This document shows positions 9,107-19,250 of a stretch of 64,000 bases of DNA, in pieces. The notes below the pieces were generated by a model, which was not told where the DNA came from, did no database searches, and was given only the letters and a program-made list of their open reading frames with translations. The DNA comes from Afipia sp. 64-13 (lineage in GTDB: Bacteria > Pseudomonadota > Alphaproteobacteria > Rhizobiales > Xanthobacteraceae): the NCBI GenBank assembly GCA_001897755.1, contig MKUJ01000007.1, positions 30,549 through 94,548 of the forward strand, read 5' to 3'. A program made the position numbers and the translations under genes. Position 1 is the stretch's first letter. Every line of letters begins with the position of its first letter.

Positions 9107-9427
9107 ATGCATGGTCTTGAGGCCGTCGATCCGTTTGTTTTCCGGTTATCGATTTTCGTTCTCGCCGTTTTCGTCGGCTATTTCGTGGTGTGGTCGGTGA
9201 CGCCCGCGCTGCATACGCCGCTGATGTCGGTCACCAACGCGATTTCCTCCGTCATCGTGGTCGGCGCGCTGCTCGCCGTCGGCGTGGCGCTGGTCGGCAA
9301 TGACGATGGCCCGCTGTGGGCGCGCGCGTTCGGTTTCATCGCGCTGGTCTTTGCCTGCGTGAATATTTTTGGCGGCTTCCTTGTGACCCAGCGCATGCTG
9401 GCGATGTACAAGAAGAAGCAGAAGTAA
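9107..9427 (+). CDS. pntAB: NAD(P) transhydrogenase subunit alpha part 2
   Basis: A 106-aa integral membrane subunit forming the small part of domain II, the proton channel. It shows three to four hydrophobic helices ([68 protein letters not shown]) and ends in a basic tail. The motif [19 protein letters not shown] is typical of PntAB. It is preceded by GGGAGC at suitable spacing and followed 15 bp later by pntB. This splitting of PntA into two chains is the alphaproteobacterial form. Confidence 0.96.
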   Translation: MHGLEAVDPFVFRLSIFVLAVFVGYFVVWSVTPALHTPLMSVTNAISSVIVVGALLAVGVALVGNDDGPLWARAFGFIALVFACVNIFGGFLVTQRMLAMYKKKQK

Positions 9428-9442
9428 AGCGGGGCCGGGCCT

Positions 9443-10843
<1,401 letters not shown>

Positions 10844-10870
10844 TCCGGCTCTCCCGGTTTGCTTTGAATG

Positions 10871-10902
10871 AGCCCGGCTCGCTTCGCGCGGCCGGGCTTT
10901 TT
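10871..10902 (+). terminator. Intrinsic terminator of the pnt operon
   Basis: Stem AGCCCGGC/GCCGGGCT with a 12-nt loop, ending in a run of five T. It begins 27 bp after the pntB stop codon. Confidence 0.85.
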
Positions 10903-10927
10903 CATGTCCGCGGGCCGGGGCAGGCGA

Positions 10928-10980
10928 ATATTACAGGTAATATAGTGGTAATACTGAATTCATGAACGCCGATTGGCGTT
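10928..10980. promoter_or_regulatory. Two palindromes upstream of the Ca2+/H+ antiporter gene
   Basis: ATATTACAGGTAATAT is a perfect palindrome (7-bp arms, 2-bp spacer), followed by a third half-site GGTAATAC. AACGCC-GATT-GGCGTT (10965-10980) is a second perfect inverted repeat. The first looks like a repressor operator; the second could be a hairpin in the leader. The regulator is unknown. Confidence 0.5.
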
Positions 10981-11015
10981 TTACAGCGCCGCCCCGGCTG
11001 ATCTAGTCTGATCCA

Positions 11016-12116
11016 ATGGGTGCCCCCACGCATATGCCGCGATCGGCCTGGATCTTTCCGGCGCTCGCCAGTGCGTTTTTTGTTGTGACCGCCATTCCAT
11101 CGCTCGGCATCGGCTTCACGCCGTCCATCGGCGGACTGGTGTTTGCGGCGATCCTGCTGGTGATCCTGTTCGGCACGGTGTTCGCCGCCGTCCATCACGC
11201 CGAGGTCATCGCCGAGCGTGTCGGCGAGCCCTACGGCACGCTGCTGCTGACGCTGGCGGTGACTGTCATCGAGGTCGCGCTGATCGCCACCATCATGCTC
11301 GGCGAGAAGTCGGCGCCGACCCTGGCGCGCGATACCGTGTTCGCCGTGGTGATGATCGTCTGCAACGGTCTTGTCGGCATCTGCATTCTGGTCGGCGGTT
11401 TGCGCTATCGCGAGCAGGATTTCCAGGTCACCGGCGCGAACCTCTATCTCAGCGTGCTGATCGTGTTCGCGACCATCACGCTGATCATGCCGAACTATAC
11501 GCTGACGACGCCGGGGCCGGTCTATTCCGCAACCCAACTCGGGTTCGTCAGCGTCGTCACCATCATCCTGTATGGCGTTTTTCTCTATACCCAGACCGTT
11601 CGCCATCGTGATTATTTCATCTTCGGCGAGAGGGACGACGACGCTCACGCCGTGACCTCGCCCGGCGTGTTGATCGCGAGCGCGGTGTTGCTGCTGGTTT
11701 CGCTGGTCGCCGTGGTGTTGCTGGCCAAGGTGTTTTCGCAGGTGGTCGATGCCGGTGCGGCGGCGATCAACGCGCCGCCGGCCTTTGCCGGCATTGTCGT
11801 TGCCGCATTGGTGCTGTTGCCGGAGAGCATTGCTGCGCTGGGCGCGGCGCGCAAGAACGACCTGCAGAAGAGCATCAACCTCGCGCTCGGCTCCTCGCTC
11901 GCCACCATCGGCCTGACCATTCCGGCGGTCTCGGCGACGGCGTATGTTCTCGATAAACCACTGGTTCTCGGCCTCGGCCCGCAGGAAATGGTGCTGCTGG
12001 TCATCACCATCTTGCTCAGCCTGCTCACCTTCGGGACCGGCCGCAGCAACATCCTGTTCGGCATGGTTCACACGCTTGTGTTCGCGATGTTTCTCTTCCT
12101 GGTGTTCGCGCCTTAA
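11016..12116 (+). CDS. chaA: Ca2+/H+ antiporter (ChaA/CAX family)
   Basis: 366-aa inner-membrane cation/proton exchanger with about 11 hydrophobic helices and the two internal repeats of the CaCA superfamily. Repeat 1 is around LAVTVIEVALIATIM. Repeat 2 is around VLLPESIAALGAARKNDLQKSINLALGSSLA, where the acidic residues (E in IEVAL and PESIAAL) are the ion-binding positions. Length equals that of Escherichia coli ChaA. It should export Ca2+, and possibly Na+ or K+, using the proton gradient. No clear Shine-Dalgarno precedes the ATG at 11016, so an internal Met (11034) is possible. Palindromic sites upstream suggest specific regulation. Confidence 0.88.
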   Translation: MGAPTHMPRSAWIFPALASAFFVVTAIPSLGIGFTPSIGGLVFAAILLVILFGTVFAAVHHAEVIAERVGEPYGTLLLTLAVTVIEVALIATIMLGEKSAPTLARDTVFAVVMIVCNGLVGICILVGGLRYREQDFQVTGANLYLSVLIVFATITLIMPNYTLTTPGPVYSATQLGFVSVVTIILYGVFLYTQTVRHRDYFIFGERDDDAHAVTSPGVLIASAVLLLVSLVAVVLLAKVFSQVVDAGAAAINAPPAFAGIVVAALVLLPESIAALGAARKNDLQKSINLALGSSLATIGLTIPAVSATAYVLDKPLVLGLGPQEMVLLVITILLSLLTFGTGRSNILFGMVHTLVFAMFLFLVFAP

Positions 12117-12229
12117 CCGTCCGAAAAGTTTTCAAACCTACACCGCCTCCGATTGCCACCGATCGGTCGCAGTTGATCCCTTAATCGGCCCCAAAGTTCC
12201 GGCATGCAGACGGCGCGCGGGGAAGTGGT

Positions 12230-13063
12230 TTGATGATGATCAGGAAATTGCTGTCGAAATATTTCATGGAAGTGATCCCTTCCATCGTCGCGACCGTGGT
12301 CGGCGCTTACATCGTCACGCATTACATCAACGCCAGGCCCGCCGCCGACAACAAGCCGCCCGCCGCGGCTGCCGCTCCCGCCGTGCCTGCCAAATCCGAG
12401 GCCGCCAAGTCCGAGCTATCCAAGCCTGAGCTCGCCCGGAGCGAGCCTGTGCGTTCGGAGGCTCGCAAGCCTGAGCCGGCGAAGTCGGAAACCGCGAAGG
12501 CCGACGAAACCGATACGCCGAACGAGAAGGCCGCGTCCCGCAATCCGCGCCATCACCCGCTCGCCGCGAAGGAGAAGGCCGCTGCCAAGTCCGCCGCGCC
12601 GGCGGAAGCCGCTTCCGCCGAGGATCGGCGTGACGCCAATGACATCGCGCGGGCCGCCATCGAGCGCCTGCGCGCCGAGCAGCCGCGCGCGGCGGAGGCA
12701 ACCAGATCGCTTGATAGCAAGACCGCAGACAAGATGCCCGAGCGCGCCAGGGTCAATGCGGTCGTCTATACGCCTCCTCCGGCGGTGGTCGCGCCGGCGA
12801 CTGTCGTGGCGCCCGTGCAGTCACTACCGCCCGCCGCCGCCACGGCGCAGCCTCCGGTGCGGGAGATCGCGATCCCGGCGGCTCCGATGCCGGTCGCGAC
12901 GCCATCGCCGGTCCGGACGATGGATGATGAACGTGCGGGCCTCACGCCGCCCGCCGACATTCCCGAGCGTCCGCTGGATCTGCGCGCCAAGGATAATAAA
13001 TCGGTCGCCGAAGACGTGGTGTCCGCCGCGCGCTCGGTGTTGCAGTCGGTGGTGCCGCACTAG
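12230..13063 (+). CDS. Unknown membrane-anchored Ala/Pro/Lys-rich protein
   Basis: 277 aa. I do not recognise a family. The N-terminus has one predicted membrane anchor (VIPSIVATVVGAYIVTHYI), so the remainder is periplasmic or cytoplasmic tethered. Residues about 40-95 are a charged low-complexity stretch of KSE/KPE/RSE triplets. Then come an Ala-rich segment with a short helical motif (DANDIARAAIERLRAEQ), a Pro/Val/Ala-rich region and a conserved-looking tail (DNKSVAEDVVSAARSVLQSVVPH) that could form an amphipathic helix. Its stop codon shares CTAG with the convergent regulator gene. It has the properties of an intrinsically disordered scaffold; function is not inferred. Confidence 0.75.
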   Translation: MMMIRKLLSKYFMEVIPSIVATVVGAYIVTHYINARPAADNKPPAAAAAPAVPAKSEAAKSELSKPELARSEPVRSEARKPEPAKSETAKADETDTPNEKAASRNPRHHPLAAKEKAAAKSAAPAEAASAEDRRDANDIARAAIERLRAEQPRAAEATRSLDSKTADKMPERARVNAVVYTPPPAVVAPATVVAPVQSLPPAAATAQPPVREIAIPAAPMPVATPSPVRTMDDERAGLTPPADIPERPLDLRAKDNKSVAEDVVSAARSVLQSVVPH

Positions 13064-14220
13064 GCTTTGGCAGCCGCCTTGCGAACGGTCTTCTTCGGCT
13101 TCTTCGCGGGCGGTTTTTTCGAGGGGGCGGGCTGCTGCTGCGGGACCGCGACCTGTTCGAGAAACTCCTTCACCGTGCTGACATGGCCGGCATTGCTTGC
13201 CAGATAGCCGGGAAGCGTGGCGACGGCGTCGTGAAATTCACTACCCTTCATGATCTCGATGATGCGTTGCATCGGTTCGGTCTCGAGGAATGAGCGGCGT
13301 CCGACGAAAAAATAATCCTCGGTCAGCAGGCGAATGAAATCGAGCCCGAACTGGCGTGCGGCGGCTTCCACGCCGAAACAGGCGTCGGCCATGTCGCTGG
13401 CGACATAGGCCGCAACCGCTGCGTGGGTGAATTCCATCTGCTGCGCGTCGTTGATCCTGGACGGTTTGATCTTGCTGAGGTCGAGCAACTGGTCGAACAG
13501 CAGGCGCGTTCCTGAATCGTGATCGCGGTTGACGAAACGGGCTTTCCGCTCGATGAGATCGTTCAGCGAGTTGATCTTCAGCGGATTGCCGCGCCGGACC
13601 ATCAGTCCCATCTCGCGCGTCACGAAACTGATGACGCGGTCTTCCCGCGGGTCGAGCCATTCGGCGAGAGTTGCGATGTTGCGCGGACGCAGTTCGCCGC
13701 GCGGCAGATGCACGCCCGACAGATCGCATGCGCCCTGTGCCAGCGACACCAGCGAGTTCTGGTTGCTGACATAACGCAGGTCGACGCCGATGCCGGGTAC
13801 GCGATCGAAAAGTTCGCGCAGCTTGGACACCGCAAAGCCGTGGCTGGCGTGTACGCGGATCACCGATGGCTGCTGATGCAGGAACGGCTTGATCTCGGTA
13901 GCGAGCTCCTGCGCGAGGTTTTCAAGCTGCAGGCCGAGGCGCGCCTCGAGCCGCTGGCCGGCCCACACCAGCCTTTCGCCGAACGGCGTCAGCGTGGTGC
14001 CTTTGCCCCGTTGCCGTTCCACCAGCGGCACGCCGAAGAAGTCGGACCATTGCTCGATCAGATTCCACACATGCCGATACGACAGGCGCGCATGTGCCGC
14101 CGCGCTGGTGAGTTTCCCGGTTTGCCGGATCTCATTGAGGATTCCGAGCATCACCACTGCGGTCTGCGGGCTACCCTCCTTGTGAAACCGCCAGATGGTT
14201 TCGATCTCGATGTTCAGCAC
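13060..14220 (-). CDS. LysR/ModE-type HTH regulator with binding-protein-like domain and AK-rich tail
   Basis: 386-aa transcriptional regulator. Residues 20-110 form a winged HTH of the ModE/LysR type (GILNEIRQTGKLTSAAAHARLSYRHVWNLIEQW). Residues about 115-350 resemble a periplasmic-binding-protein fold used as a ligand sensor (the PBP_like domain seen in molybdate- or oxyanion-sensing regulators). The last ~25 residues are KKPPAKKPKKTVRKAAAKA, a histone-H1-like basic tail. The gene is divergent from the aldehyde dehydrogenase gene, with two TGAT-N-ATCA dyads between, so it probably controls that gene. The ligand is unknown. The 3' end shares a stop-codon tetranucleotide with the preceding convergent gene. 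Confidence 0.85.
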   Translation of the reverse strand: MLNIEIETIWRFHKEGSPQTAVVMLGILNEIRQTGKLTSAAAHARLSYRHVWNLIEQWSDFFGVPLVERQRGKGTTLTPFGERLVWAGQRLEARLGLQLENLAQELATEIKPFLHQQPSVIRVHASHGFAVSKLRELFDRVPGIGVDLRYVSNQNSLVSLAQGACDLSGVHLPRGELRPRNIATLAEWLDPREDRVISFVTREMGLMVRRGNPLKINSLNDLIERKARFVNRDHDSGTRLLFDQLLDLSKIKPSRINDAQQMEFTHAAVAAYVASDMADACFGVEAAARQFGLDFIRLLTEDYFFVGRRSFLETEPMQRIIEIMKGSEFHDAVATLPGYLASNAGHVSTVKEFLEQVAVPQQQPAPSKKPPAKKPKKTVRKAAAKA

Positions 14221-14242
14221 GGTGCCTCTCTATATGAATTTT

Positions 14243-14279
14243 TGATCATATCAGCCAAGGACATCGGCGTGATTTATCA
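14243..14279. promoter_or_regulatory. Paired TGAT-n-ATCA dyads between regulator and ALDH genes
   Basis: TGATCATATCA (14243-14253) and TGATTTATCA (14270-14279) share inverted TGAT/ATCA half-sites, centred about 26 bp apart in the divergent promoter region. These are candidate operators for the adjacent HTH regulator. This is a sequence observation only; binding is inferred. Confidence 0.5.
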
Positions 14280-14331
14280 TATTTACCAAAGGATATTTCC
14301 TTCCCATGCTGGATGCAACAACGGAGGAAAT

Positions 14332-15822
14332 ATGATGTCATTAGCATATAAGCTGGACCATGCCGAAACGCGCGCCGACGCACACATCCCGAGCAAGCTG
14401 CTCCTGATCGACGGTCGTCACGTCGCATCGGCATCCGGCCGGACCTTCAAGTCGATCAATCCGGCGACGGAAGAGGTGATCGCAACGGTCGCGGAGGCCG
14501 GCGAGGCCGACGTCAATCGCGCGGTCGCCGCCGCGCGCCGCGCCTTCGAGGGGCGGTGGCGCACCATGCGCGCGGCCGAGCGCGGTCACATCCTGCTGCG
14601 GCTTGCGGACCTGATGACGCGGCACGCCGACGAGATCGCCCGGCTGGAAAGCCTCGATGCCGGCAAGCCAATCGCCGGCGTTCTGCGTCAGGATCTTCCC
14701 GCCGCGATCGATACGCTGACCTACTATGCCGGTTGGGCCGACAAGATCCTGGGCGAAGTGGTGCCGACCCGCGACGACGCGCTGACCTACACGATGCGCG
14801 AGCCGGTCGGCGTGGTGGCGGCGATCGTGCCGTGGAATTTCCCGCTGATGATCGGCATGTGGAAGCTCGCGCCGGCGCTCGCATGCGGTTGCACCGTGGT
14901 GATGAAGCCGGCGGAGCTTACCTCGCTGTCGGCGCTTCGGATCGGCGAGCTTGCGCTCGAGGCCGGTCTGCCGACCGGCGTTCTCAACATCGTGCCGGGT
15001 CCGGGGCGCGTCGTGGGCGACGCGCTGGTCAATCATCCGGACGTCGACATGGTGACCTTCACCGGCTCGCCGGGTGTCGGACGCGGAATCATGCGCGGTG
15101 CCGCCGGCAGCTTCAAGCGCGTGTCGCTGGAGCTTGGCGGCAAGTCGGCCAATGTCATTTTCGACGATGCCGACCTCGTGGCCGCGACCCGCGCGGCGGC
15201 GTCCGGAATCTTCTTCAACGCCGGTCAGGTCTGCTCGGCGGGCTCGCGCGTGCTGGTGCAGGAGAAGGTCTATGACGAAGTCGTCGAGCGCCTGACACAA
15301 CGCGCCAGGTCGTTGCGGATGGGCGATCTGTCCGATCGCGCCACCTCGCTTGGGCCGGTGATTTCCGAGAAGCAGATGAACAGCATTCTCGATTACGTCG
15401 ATATCGGCCAGAAGGAGGGCGCTACGCTGGTCACCGGCGGTCAGCGGGTCGGTGAGCGGGGTTATTTCATCAGCCCGGCGGTGTTCGCGAACGTCGAGCA
15501 CGAGATGCGGATTTCGCAGGAGGAGATCTTCGGGCCGGTGGTCAGCGTCATCAAGTTCAAGGATGAGGACGACGCGATCCGCATTGCCAACGGCACCGCG
15601 TTCAGTCTCGCCGCCGGCGCGTGGAGCAAGGATATCGGCCGCCTGCAGCGGTTCGCCAAGCGCGCCAAGGCGGGCACGGTGTGGCTCAACACCTACGGCT
15701 ACACCAATGTGCGTCTGCCGTGGGGCGGGTCGGGCGATTCCGGCCTGGGCCGCGAGCATGGCACCGCCGCGCTCGAACATTTCACCGAACCGAAGGCGGT
15801 GTGGCTCAATCTGAACGGCTAG
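14332..15822 (+). CDS. NAD(P)+-dependent aldehyde dehydrogenase
   Basis: 496-aa ALDH superfamily enzyme oxidising an aldehyde to its acid in the cytosol. Motifs are PWNFPLMIGMWKLAPALACG (cofactor entry), FTGSPGVGRGI (nucleotide loop), general-base Glu in LELGGKS (about residue 267) and nucleophile Cys in GQVCSAGSR (about 300), plus EEIFGPVVSV. It is closest in style to betaine-, phenylacet- or other semi-specific aldehyde dehydrogenases; the substrate cannot be fixed. Start at 14332 is preceded by ACGGAGGAAAT, an excellent ribosome site; the ORF's longer start is a shadow. It is divergent from the HTH/binding-protein-like regulator. Its stop codon touches a 13-bp-arm hairpin. Confidence 0.92.
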   Translation: MMSLAYKLDHAETRADAHIPSKLLLIDGRHVASASGRTFKSINPATEEVIATVAEAGEADVNRAVAAARRAFEGRWRTMRAAERGHILLRLADLMTRHADEIARLESLDAGKPIAGVLRQDLPAAIDTLTYYAGWADKILGEVVPTRDDALTYTMREPVGVVAAIVPWNFPLMIGMWKLAPALACGCTVVMKPAELTSLSALRIGELALEAGLPTGVLNIVPGPGRVVGDALVNHPDVDMVTFTGSPGVGRGIMRGAAGSFKRVSLELGGKSANVIFDDADLVAATRAAASGIFFNAGQVCSAGSRVLVQEKVYDEVVERLTQRARSLRMGDLSDRATSLGPVISEKQMNSILDYVDIGQKEGATLVTGGQRVGERGYFISPAVFANVEHEMRISQEEIFGPVVSVIKFKDEDDAIRIANGTAFSLAAGAWSKDIGRLQRFAKRAKAGTVWLNTYGYTNVRLPWGGSGDSGLGREHGTAALEHFTEPKAVWLNLNG

Positions 15823-15926
15823 AGTCTGTTTCAACTGCGTTGAAACAGACTCGTCGCTTATCTTTTTGTTTGATCGAGCATGATCTTTTTCGAAAACCGG
15901 TTTCCGCTTTTCGGGGGCATGCTCTA
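15822..15926. repeat. Dispersed palindromic element (two adjacent imperfect palindromes)
   Basis: The left part is a perfect inverted repeat GAGTCTGTTTCAA / TTGAAACAGACTC around CTGCG, beginning in the ALDH stop codon. The right part (15875-15926) starts GAGCATGATC and ends GCATGCTC around CGAAAACCGGTTTCCG. This matches my memory of an intergenic repeat common in Bradyrhizobium relatives. Only one copy is in this window, so repetition is from background knowledge. Confidence 0.6.
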
Positions 15927-15981
15927 GCGGCTAGTCGCCGGGCAGGCCTGTCCGGCTTGCGGGCGTCCACCTCTTCAAAGC

Positions 15982-16010
15982 AAAAACGCGGGCTTGTGGC
16001 CCGCGTTTTT
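15982..16010. terminator. Bidirectional intrinsic terminator (rpsU / ALDH)
   Basis: A 12-bp stem AAAAACGCGGGC/GCCCGCGTTTTT with loop TTGTG. T-runs follow on both strands, so it can end both the minus-strand rpsU transcript and the plus-strand ALDH transcript. Confidence 0.85.
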
Positions 16011-16033
16011 GTTTTTGAAAATTGTCGGACGGC

Positions 16034-16327
16034 TTAGCGCGGAGCGCGCGGCCCGGCGCTGCGGCCGGCAGCACCACGATCGCCGCCGGGGCCGGCACCG
16101 AACACCGGCTTCGGCTTCATCGGCAGCAGGCCTTCGCGCTGCAGCTTCTTGCGCGCCAGCTTGCGGGCGCGGCGAACGGCTTCCGCCTTCTCGCGGGCCT
16201 TCTTTTCCGACGGCTTTTCGTAATGACCGCGAAGCTTCATTTCGCGGAAAATGCCCTCGCGCTGCATCTTCTTCTTCAGCGCCTTGAGAGCCTGGTCGAC
16301 ATTGTTATCGCGAACGAGAACCTGCAC
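16034..16327 (-). CDS. rpsU: 30S ribosomal protein S21 with basic C-terminal extension
   Basis: Small-subunit ribosomal protein S21. The core [45 protein letters not shown] is unmistakable. I choose the GTG start at 16327 (protein begins with [11 protein letters not shown]) because AAAGGA lies 6 nt upstream and family members begin there; the ORF track's 118-aa version adds a spurious N-terminus. The resulting 97 aa is longer than the ~71-aa enterobacterial S21. The extra C-terminus ([26 protein letters not shown]) is Gly/Arg-rich, as in relatives of this group. It is monocistronic with its own terminator. Confidence 0.95.
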   Translation of the reverse strand: MQVLVRDNNVDQALKALKKKMQREGIFREMKLRGHYEKPSEKKAREKAEAVRRARKLARKKLQREGLLPMKPKPVFGAGPGGDRGAAGRSAGPRAPR

Positions 16328-16592
16328 GCGGCATCCTTTACGGTTCAAAAGCTTGAAAATGGGGACGTAAGAAAGGGTCGCCAAAGGCAAAGCCCTTCAC
16401 GTCGAAGCCCGGTTTCTACCAGATCAGGGGGCGGGTGTCCACGTCTGTGGACAGGGTTTTTGGGGGATACGAATGTCGCAAATCCGGGGCAAATTGGGGC
16501 GATCAGGATCTGATTCTCCGGATTTTAGAGAGTTCAAATCCCGGAATCAGGGCTCTGTTCCACAGATCGGTCACCGTTCCGGGAGACGAGAG

Positions 16593-17309
16593 ATGAACGC
16601 GAAAAAATATGCCGCCGAGCTGATCGGCACCTTCTGGCTTACCTTCGCGGGCTGCGGCAGCGCGGTCCTGGCGGCGGCCTTTCCGCAGGTCGGCATCGGA
16701 CTGCTGGGCGTGGCGTTCACCTTCGGCCTCAGCGTCGTCACTATGGCTTTCGCCATCGGCCATATTTCCGGCTGCCATCTCAACCCCGCTGTGACGGTCG
16801 GGCTGGCGGCGGGTGGCCGCTTCCCGAGCAGCCAGATCGTTCCCTACATCATCGCGCAGGTGCTTGGCGCGATCCTCGGTGCGGCGGTGCTTTATGTCAT
16901 CGCCAGCGGCAAAGCGGGCTTCGATCTCGCCGGCGGTTTCGCCTCCAACGGCTATGGCGATCACTCGCCCGGTAAATACGGACTGATGGCCGGTTTCGTC
17001 TGCGAGGTGGTCATGACCGCGATGTTCCTGTTCGTCATCATGGGCGCGACCCATGGCAAGGCCCCGGCAGGCTTCGCGCCGCTCGCCATCGGTTTCGCGC
17101 TTGTCATGATTCATCTCGTCAGCATTCCGGTCACCAATACCTCGGTGAATCCGGCGCGCAGCACCGCTCCCGCTTTGTTCGTCGGCGGCTGGGCGGTGCA
17201 GCAGCTCTGGCTGTTCTGGGTCGCGCCGCTGATCGGCGGCGTCATCGGCGGTGTGGTCTATCGCTGGCTGAGCGACGAGCCGGCCGGCATCGTCGAGGGG
17301 CGGACGTAG
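16593..17309 (+). CDS. aqpZ: Aquaporin Z-type water channel
   Basis: 238-aa major intrinsic protein with six membrane helices and both NPA boxes (HLNPAVTVG and NTSVNPARS). Selectivity-filter residues fit a water-specific channel (Phe in FTFGLSV, His in MIHLVSIPV, Arg in NPARS). The start at 16593 follows CGGGAGACGAGAG; the ORF upstream of it does not match the family. It is monocistronic, facing purK convergently with a dispersed palindromic repeat between. It passively equilibrates water across the inner membrane. Confidence 0.95.
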   Translation: MNAKKYAAELIGTFWLTFAGCGSAVLAAAFPQVGIGLLGVAFTFGLSVVTMAFAIGHISGCHLNPAVTVGLAAGGRFPSSQIVPYIIAQVLGAILGAAVLYVIASGKAGFDLAGGFASNGYGDHSPGKYGLMAGFVCEVVMTAMFLFVIMGATHGKAPAGFAPLAIGFALVMIHLVSIPVTNTSVNPARSTAPALFVGGWAVQQLWLFWVAPLIGGVIGGVVYRWLSDEPAGIVEGRT

Positions 17310-17371
17310 GGGCTTCAGCCTCACCTCCGATATAACGGCTGACGCGTTTCAGTTTTGATGGAAACGGGATT

Positions 17372-17454
17372 CGTCATTGCCGGGCTTGCCCGGCAATCCA
17401 TCCTTCAAAAATTTTTCTTTGCGATGGATGCGCGGGTCAAGCCCGCGCATGACG
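17372..17454. repeat. Dispersed palindromic repeat, copy 1
   Basis: An 83-bp element bounded by CGTCAT and ATGACG and containing two hairpins: ATTGCCGGGC-TT-GCCCGGCAAT and ATGCGCGGG-TCAAG-CCCGCGCAT. A related copy lies at 61142..61232. It sits between convergent aqpZ and purK, where it may also act as a transcript end. Confidence 0.8.
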
Positions 17455-17478
17455 TTCCGAGCAAACTGAAACACGCGA

Positions 17479-18573
17479 TTAGCGCGGCTTCACCTCGGTA
17501 ACATGCCCCATCTTGCGGCCGGGCCGCGGGGTGCCCTTGCCGTAGAGATGGACGGTGGCGCCGGGCCTGGTCAGCCACTGTCCGTAATCCAGAACCTCGT
17601 TCCCGATCAGGTTGGTCATGGTCACCGAACCATGACGCACCGGCTGGGCCAGCGGCCAGCCCGCGATCGCGCGGATGTGCTGCTCGAACTGCGAGACCGA
17701 AGCGCCGTCCAGCGTCCAGTGTCCTGAATTATGGACGCGCGGTGCGATCTCGTTGACCAGCAGGGTCGGTTCCTTGCCGCTGGTCACGACGAACAGCTCC
17801 ACCGCCAGCACGCCGACATAGTCGAGGGCGGTCGCGATCTTGCCGGCGATGTCGCGGGCCTGCGCGGCTAGCGCTTCGGAAATGGCTGCGGGGGCGTGCG
17901 AGGTCTTCAGGATGTGGTCTTTGTGCACGTTCTCGGTGACGTCGAAGCAGACCACCTCGCCATTGGCGCCGCGGGCGGCGATGACCGAAACCTCGCGCTC
18001 GAACGGGACGAAGCCCTCGAGGATGGCCGATTTGGTGGCAAGCCCCTGCCAGATGATCCGCGGATCGTCGCCTTCGCGGACGAGGATTTGGCCCTTGCCG
18101 TCATAGCCGAAACGGCGCGTCTTCAGCACGGCGGGCAAGCCGATTTTGCCGATGGCGTCGATCAGGTCCTGCGCTGAGGCGACGCTGGCGTAGGGCGCGG
18201 TCGGGATGCCGAGCGCGGTGACGAAATCCTTCTCGGCGATCCGGTCCTGCGTGGTCTCCAGCACCTTGGTGTTGGGCAGCACCGGGCGCCGCGCCGACAG
18301 GATCATCGCGGTGGCGGCGGGCACGTTCTCGAATTCGTAGGTGATGACGTCGACGTCGGCGGCGAACAGTTCCAGCGCCTCGACGTCGGCATATTCGGCA
18401 CAGGTCGCGTGTTGCACCACGTCGAAGGCGGGCGAGTCCGGATCGGGAGAAAACACCTGGGCCTTGAGGCCAAGACGGGCCGCGGCCAATGCCAGCATCC
18501 GTCCCAATTGTCCGCCGCCGAGAATTCCGATGGTGTCGCCGGGCTTCAGCGCCACCTGCTTGTTCGATGTCAC
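17479..18573 (-). CDS. purK: N5-carboxyaminoimidazole ribonucleotide synthase
   Basis: 364-aa ATP-grasp enzyme of purine synthesis that carboxylates AIR with bicarbonate and ATP to N5-CAIR. The N-terminal pre-ATP-grasp motif is [21 protein letters not shown]. The ATP-grasp core has [13 protein letters not shown] and [15 protein letters not shown], and the Mg-ligand region is [15 protein letters not shown]. It overlaps purE by 4 bp (ATGA), so the two are translationally coupled and catalyse consecutive steps. Confidence 0.96.
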   Translation of the reverse strand: MTSNKQVALKPGDTIGILGGGQLGRMLALAAARLGLKAQVFSPDPDSPAFDVVQHATCAEYADVEALELFAADVDVITYEFENVPAATAMILSARRPVLPNTKVLETTQDRIAEKDFVTALGIPTAPYASVASAQDLIDAIGKIGLPAVLKTRRFGYDGKGQILVREGDDPRIIWQGLATKSAILEGFVPFEREVSVIAARGANGEVVCFDVTENVHKDHILKTSHAPAAISEALAAQARDIAGKIATALDYVGVLAVELFVVTSGKEPTLLVNEIAPRVHNSGHWTLDGASVSQFEQHIRAIAGWPLAQPVRHGSVTMTNLIGNEVLDYGQWLTRPGATVHLYGKGTPRPGRKMGHVTEVKPR

Positions 18574-19058
18574 GCGGAATCCTCCGGCCGTTCCTTGACG
18601 GCCTCGGTCTGTTGCTTGCGCCAGGCGGCGAGCCGTGCGGCAAGCTTGGTGTCGGTGAGCGCCAGAACGCTTGCAGCGAGCAGCGCCGCATTGATAGCGC
18701 CGGCCTTGCCGATGGCCAAGGTGCCGACCGGAATGCCGGCGGGCATTTGCACAATTGAATAAAGCGAATCGACGCCCGACAGCGCCTTGGATTCCACCGG
18801 AACGCCGAACACCGGCAGTTCGGTCAGCGCCGCGGTCATGCCGGGCAGATGGGCCGCGCCGCCCGCGCCGGCGACGATGACCTTGAAGCCCGCCGCTTTT
18901 GCCCCCTTGGCGAAGGCATACAGGCGGTCCGGCGTGCGGTGGGCGGAAACGATCAGCCGCTCATGGGCGATCTCAAGCGCGGTCAGCGTGGCGGCGGCAT
19001 GCTGCATGGTCTCCCAGTCGGACTGGCTTCCCATGATGATGGCGACGGGAGGGGACAT
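18570..19058 (-). CDS. purE: N5-carboxyaminoimidazole ribonucleotide mutase
   Basis: 162-aa class I PurE that moves the carboxyl group of N5-CAIR to give CAIR. Signature segments are [26 protein letters not shown] (catalytic His) and [13 protein letters not shown]. It is the first gene of the purEK pair on the minus strand. Length is typical. No riboswitch is visible in the short upstream region. Confidence 0.97.
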   Translation of the reverse strand: MSPPVAIIMGSQSDWETMQHAAATLTALEIAHERLIVSAHRTPDRLYAFAKGAKAAGFKVIVAGAGGAAHLPGMTAALTELPVFGVPVESKALSGVDSLYSIVQMPAGIPVGTLAIGKAGAINAALLAASVLALTDTKLAARLAAWRKQQTEAVKERPEDSA

Positions 19059-19250
19059 GGCGGCTGGTCAGAGGAATCCGGAAAAAGAGCAAGGGATTAT
19101 AGAGGCGGGCCGGTGCCGGACAACCGGCGCGGGAGCCTCGCTGCATTCATGGTCAATATCGGTAAGTGCCGGCAAAATCCACCGGGAATGCAGCTTTGCC
19201 GAAGCCACGGCCGGCGCGTGACAAAACGGCCACGCGGCCCGATCCGGGTG

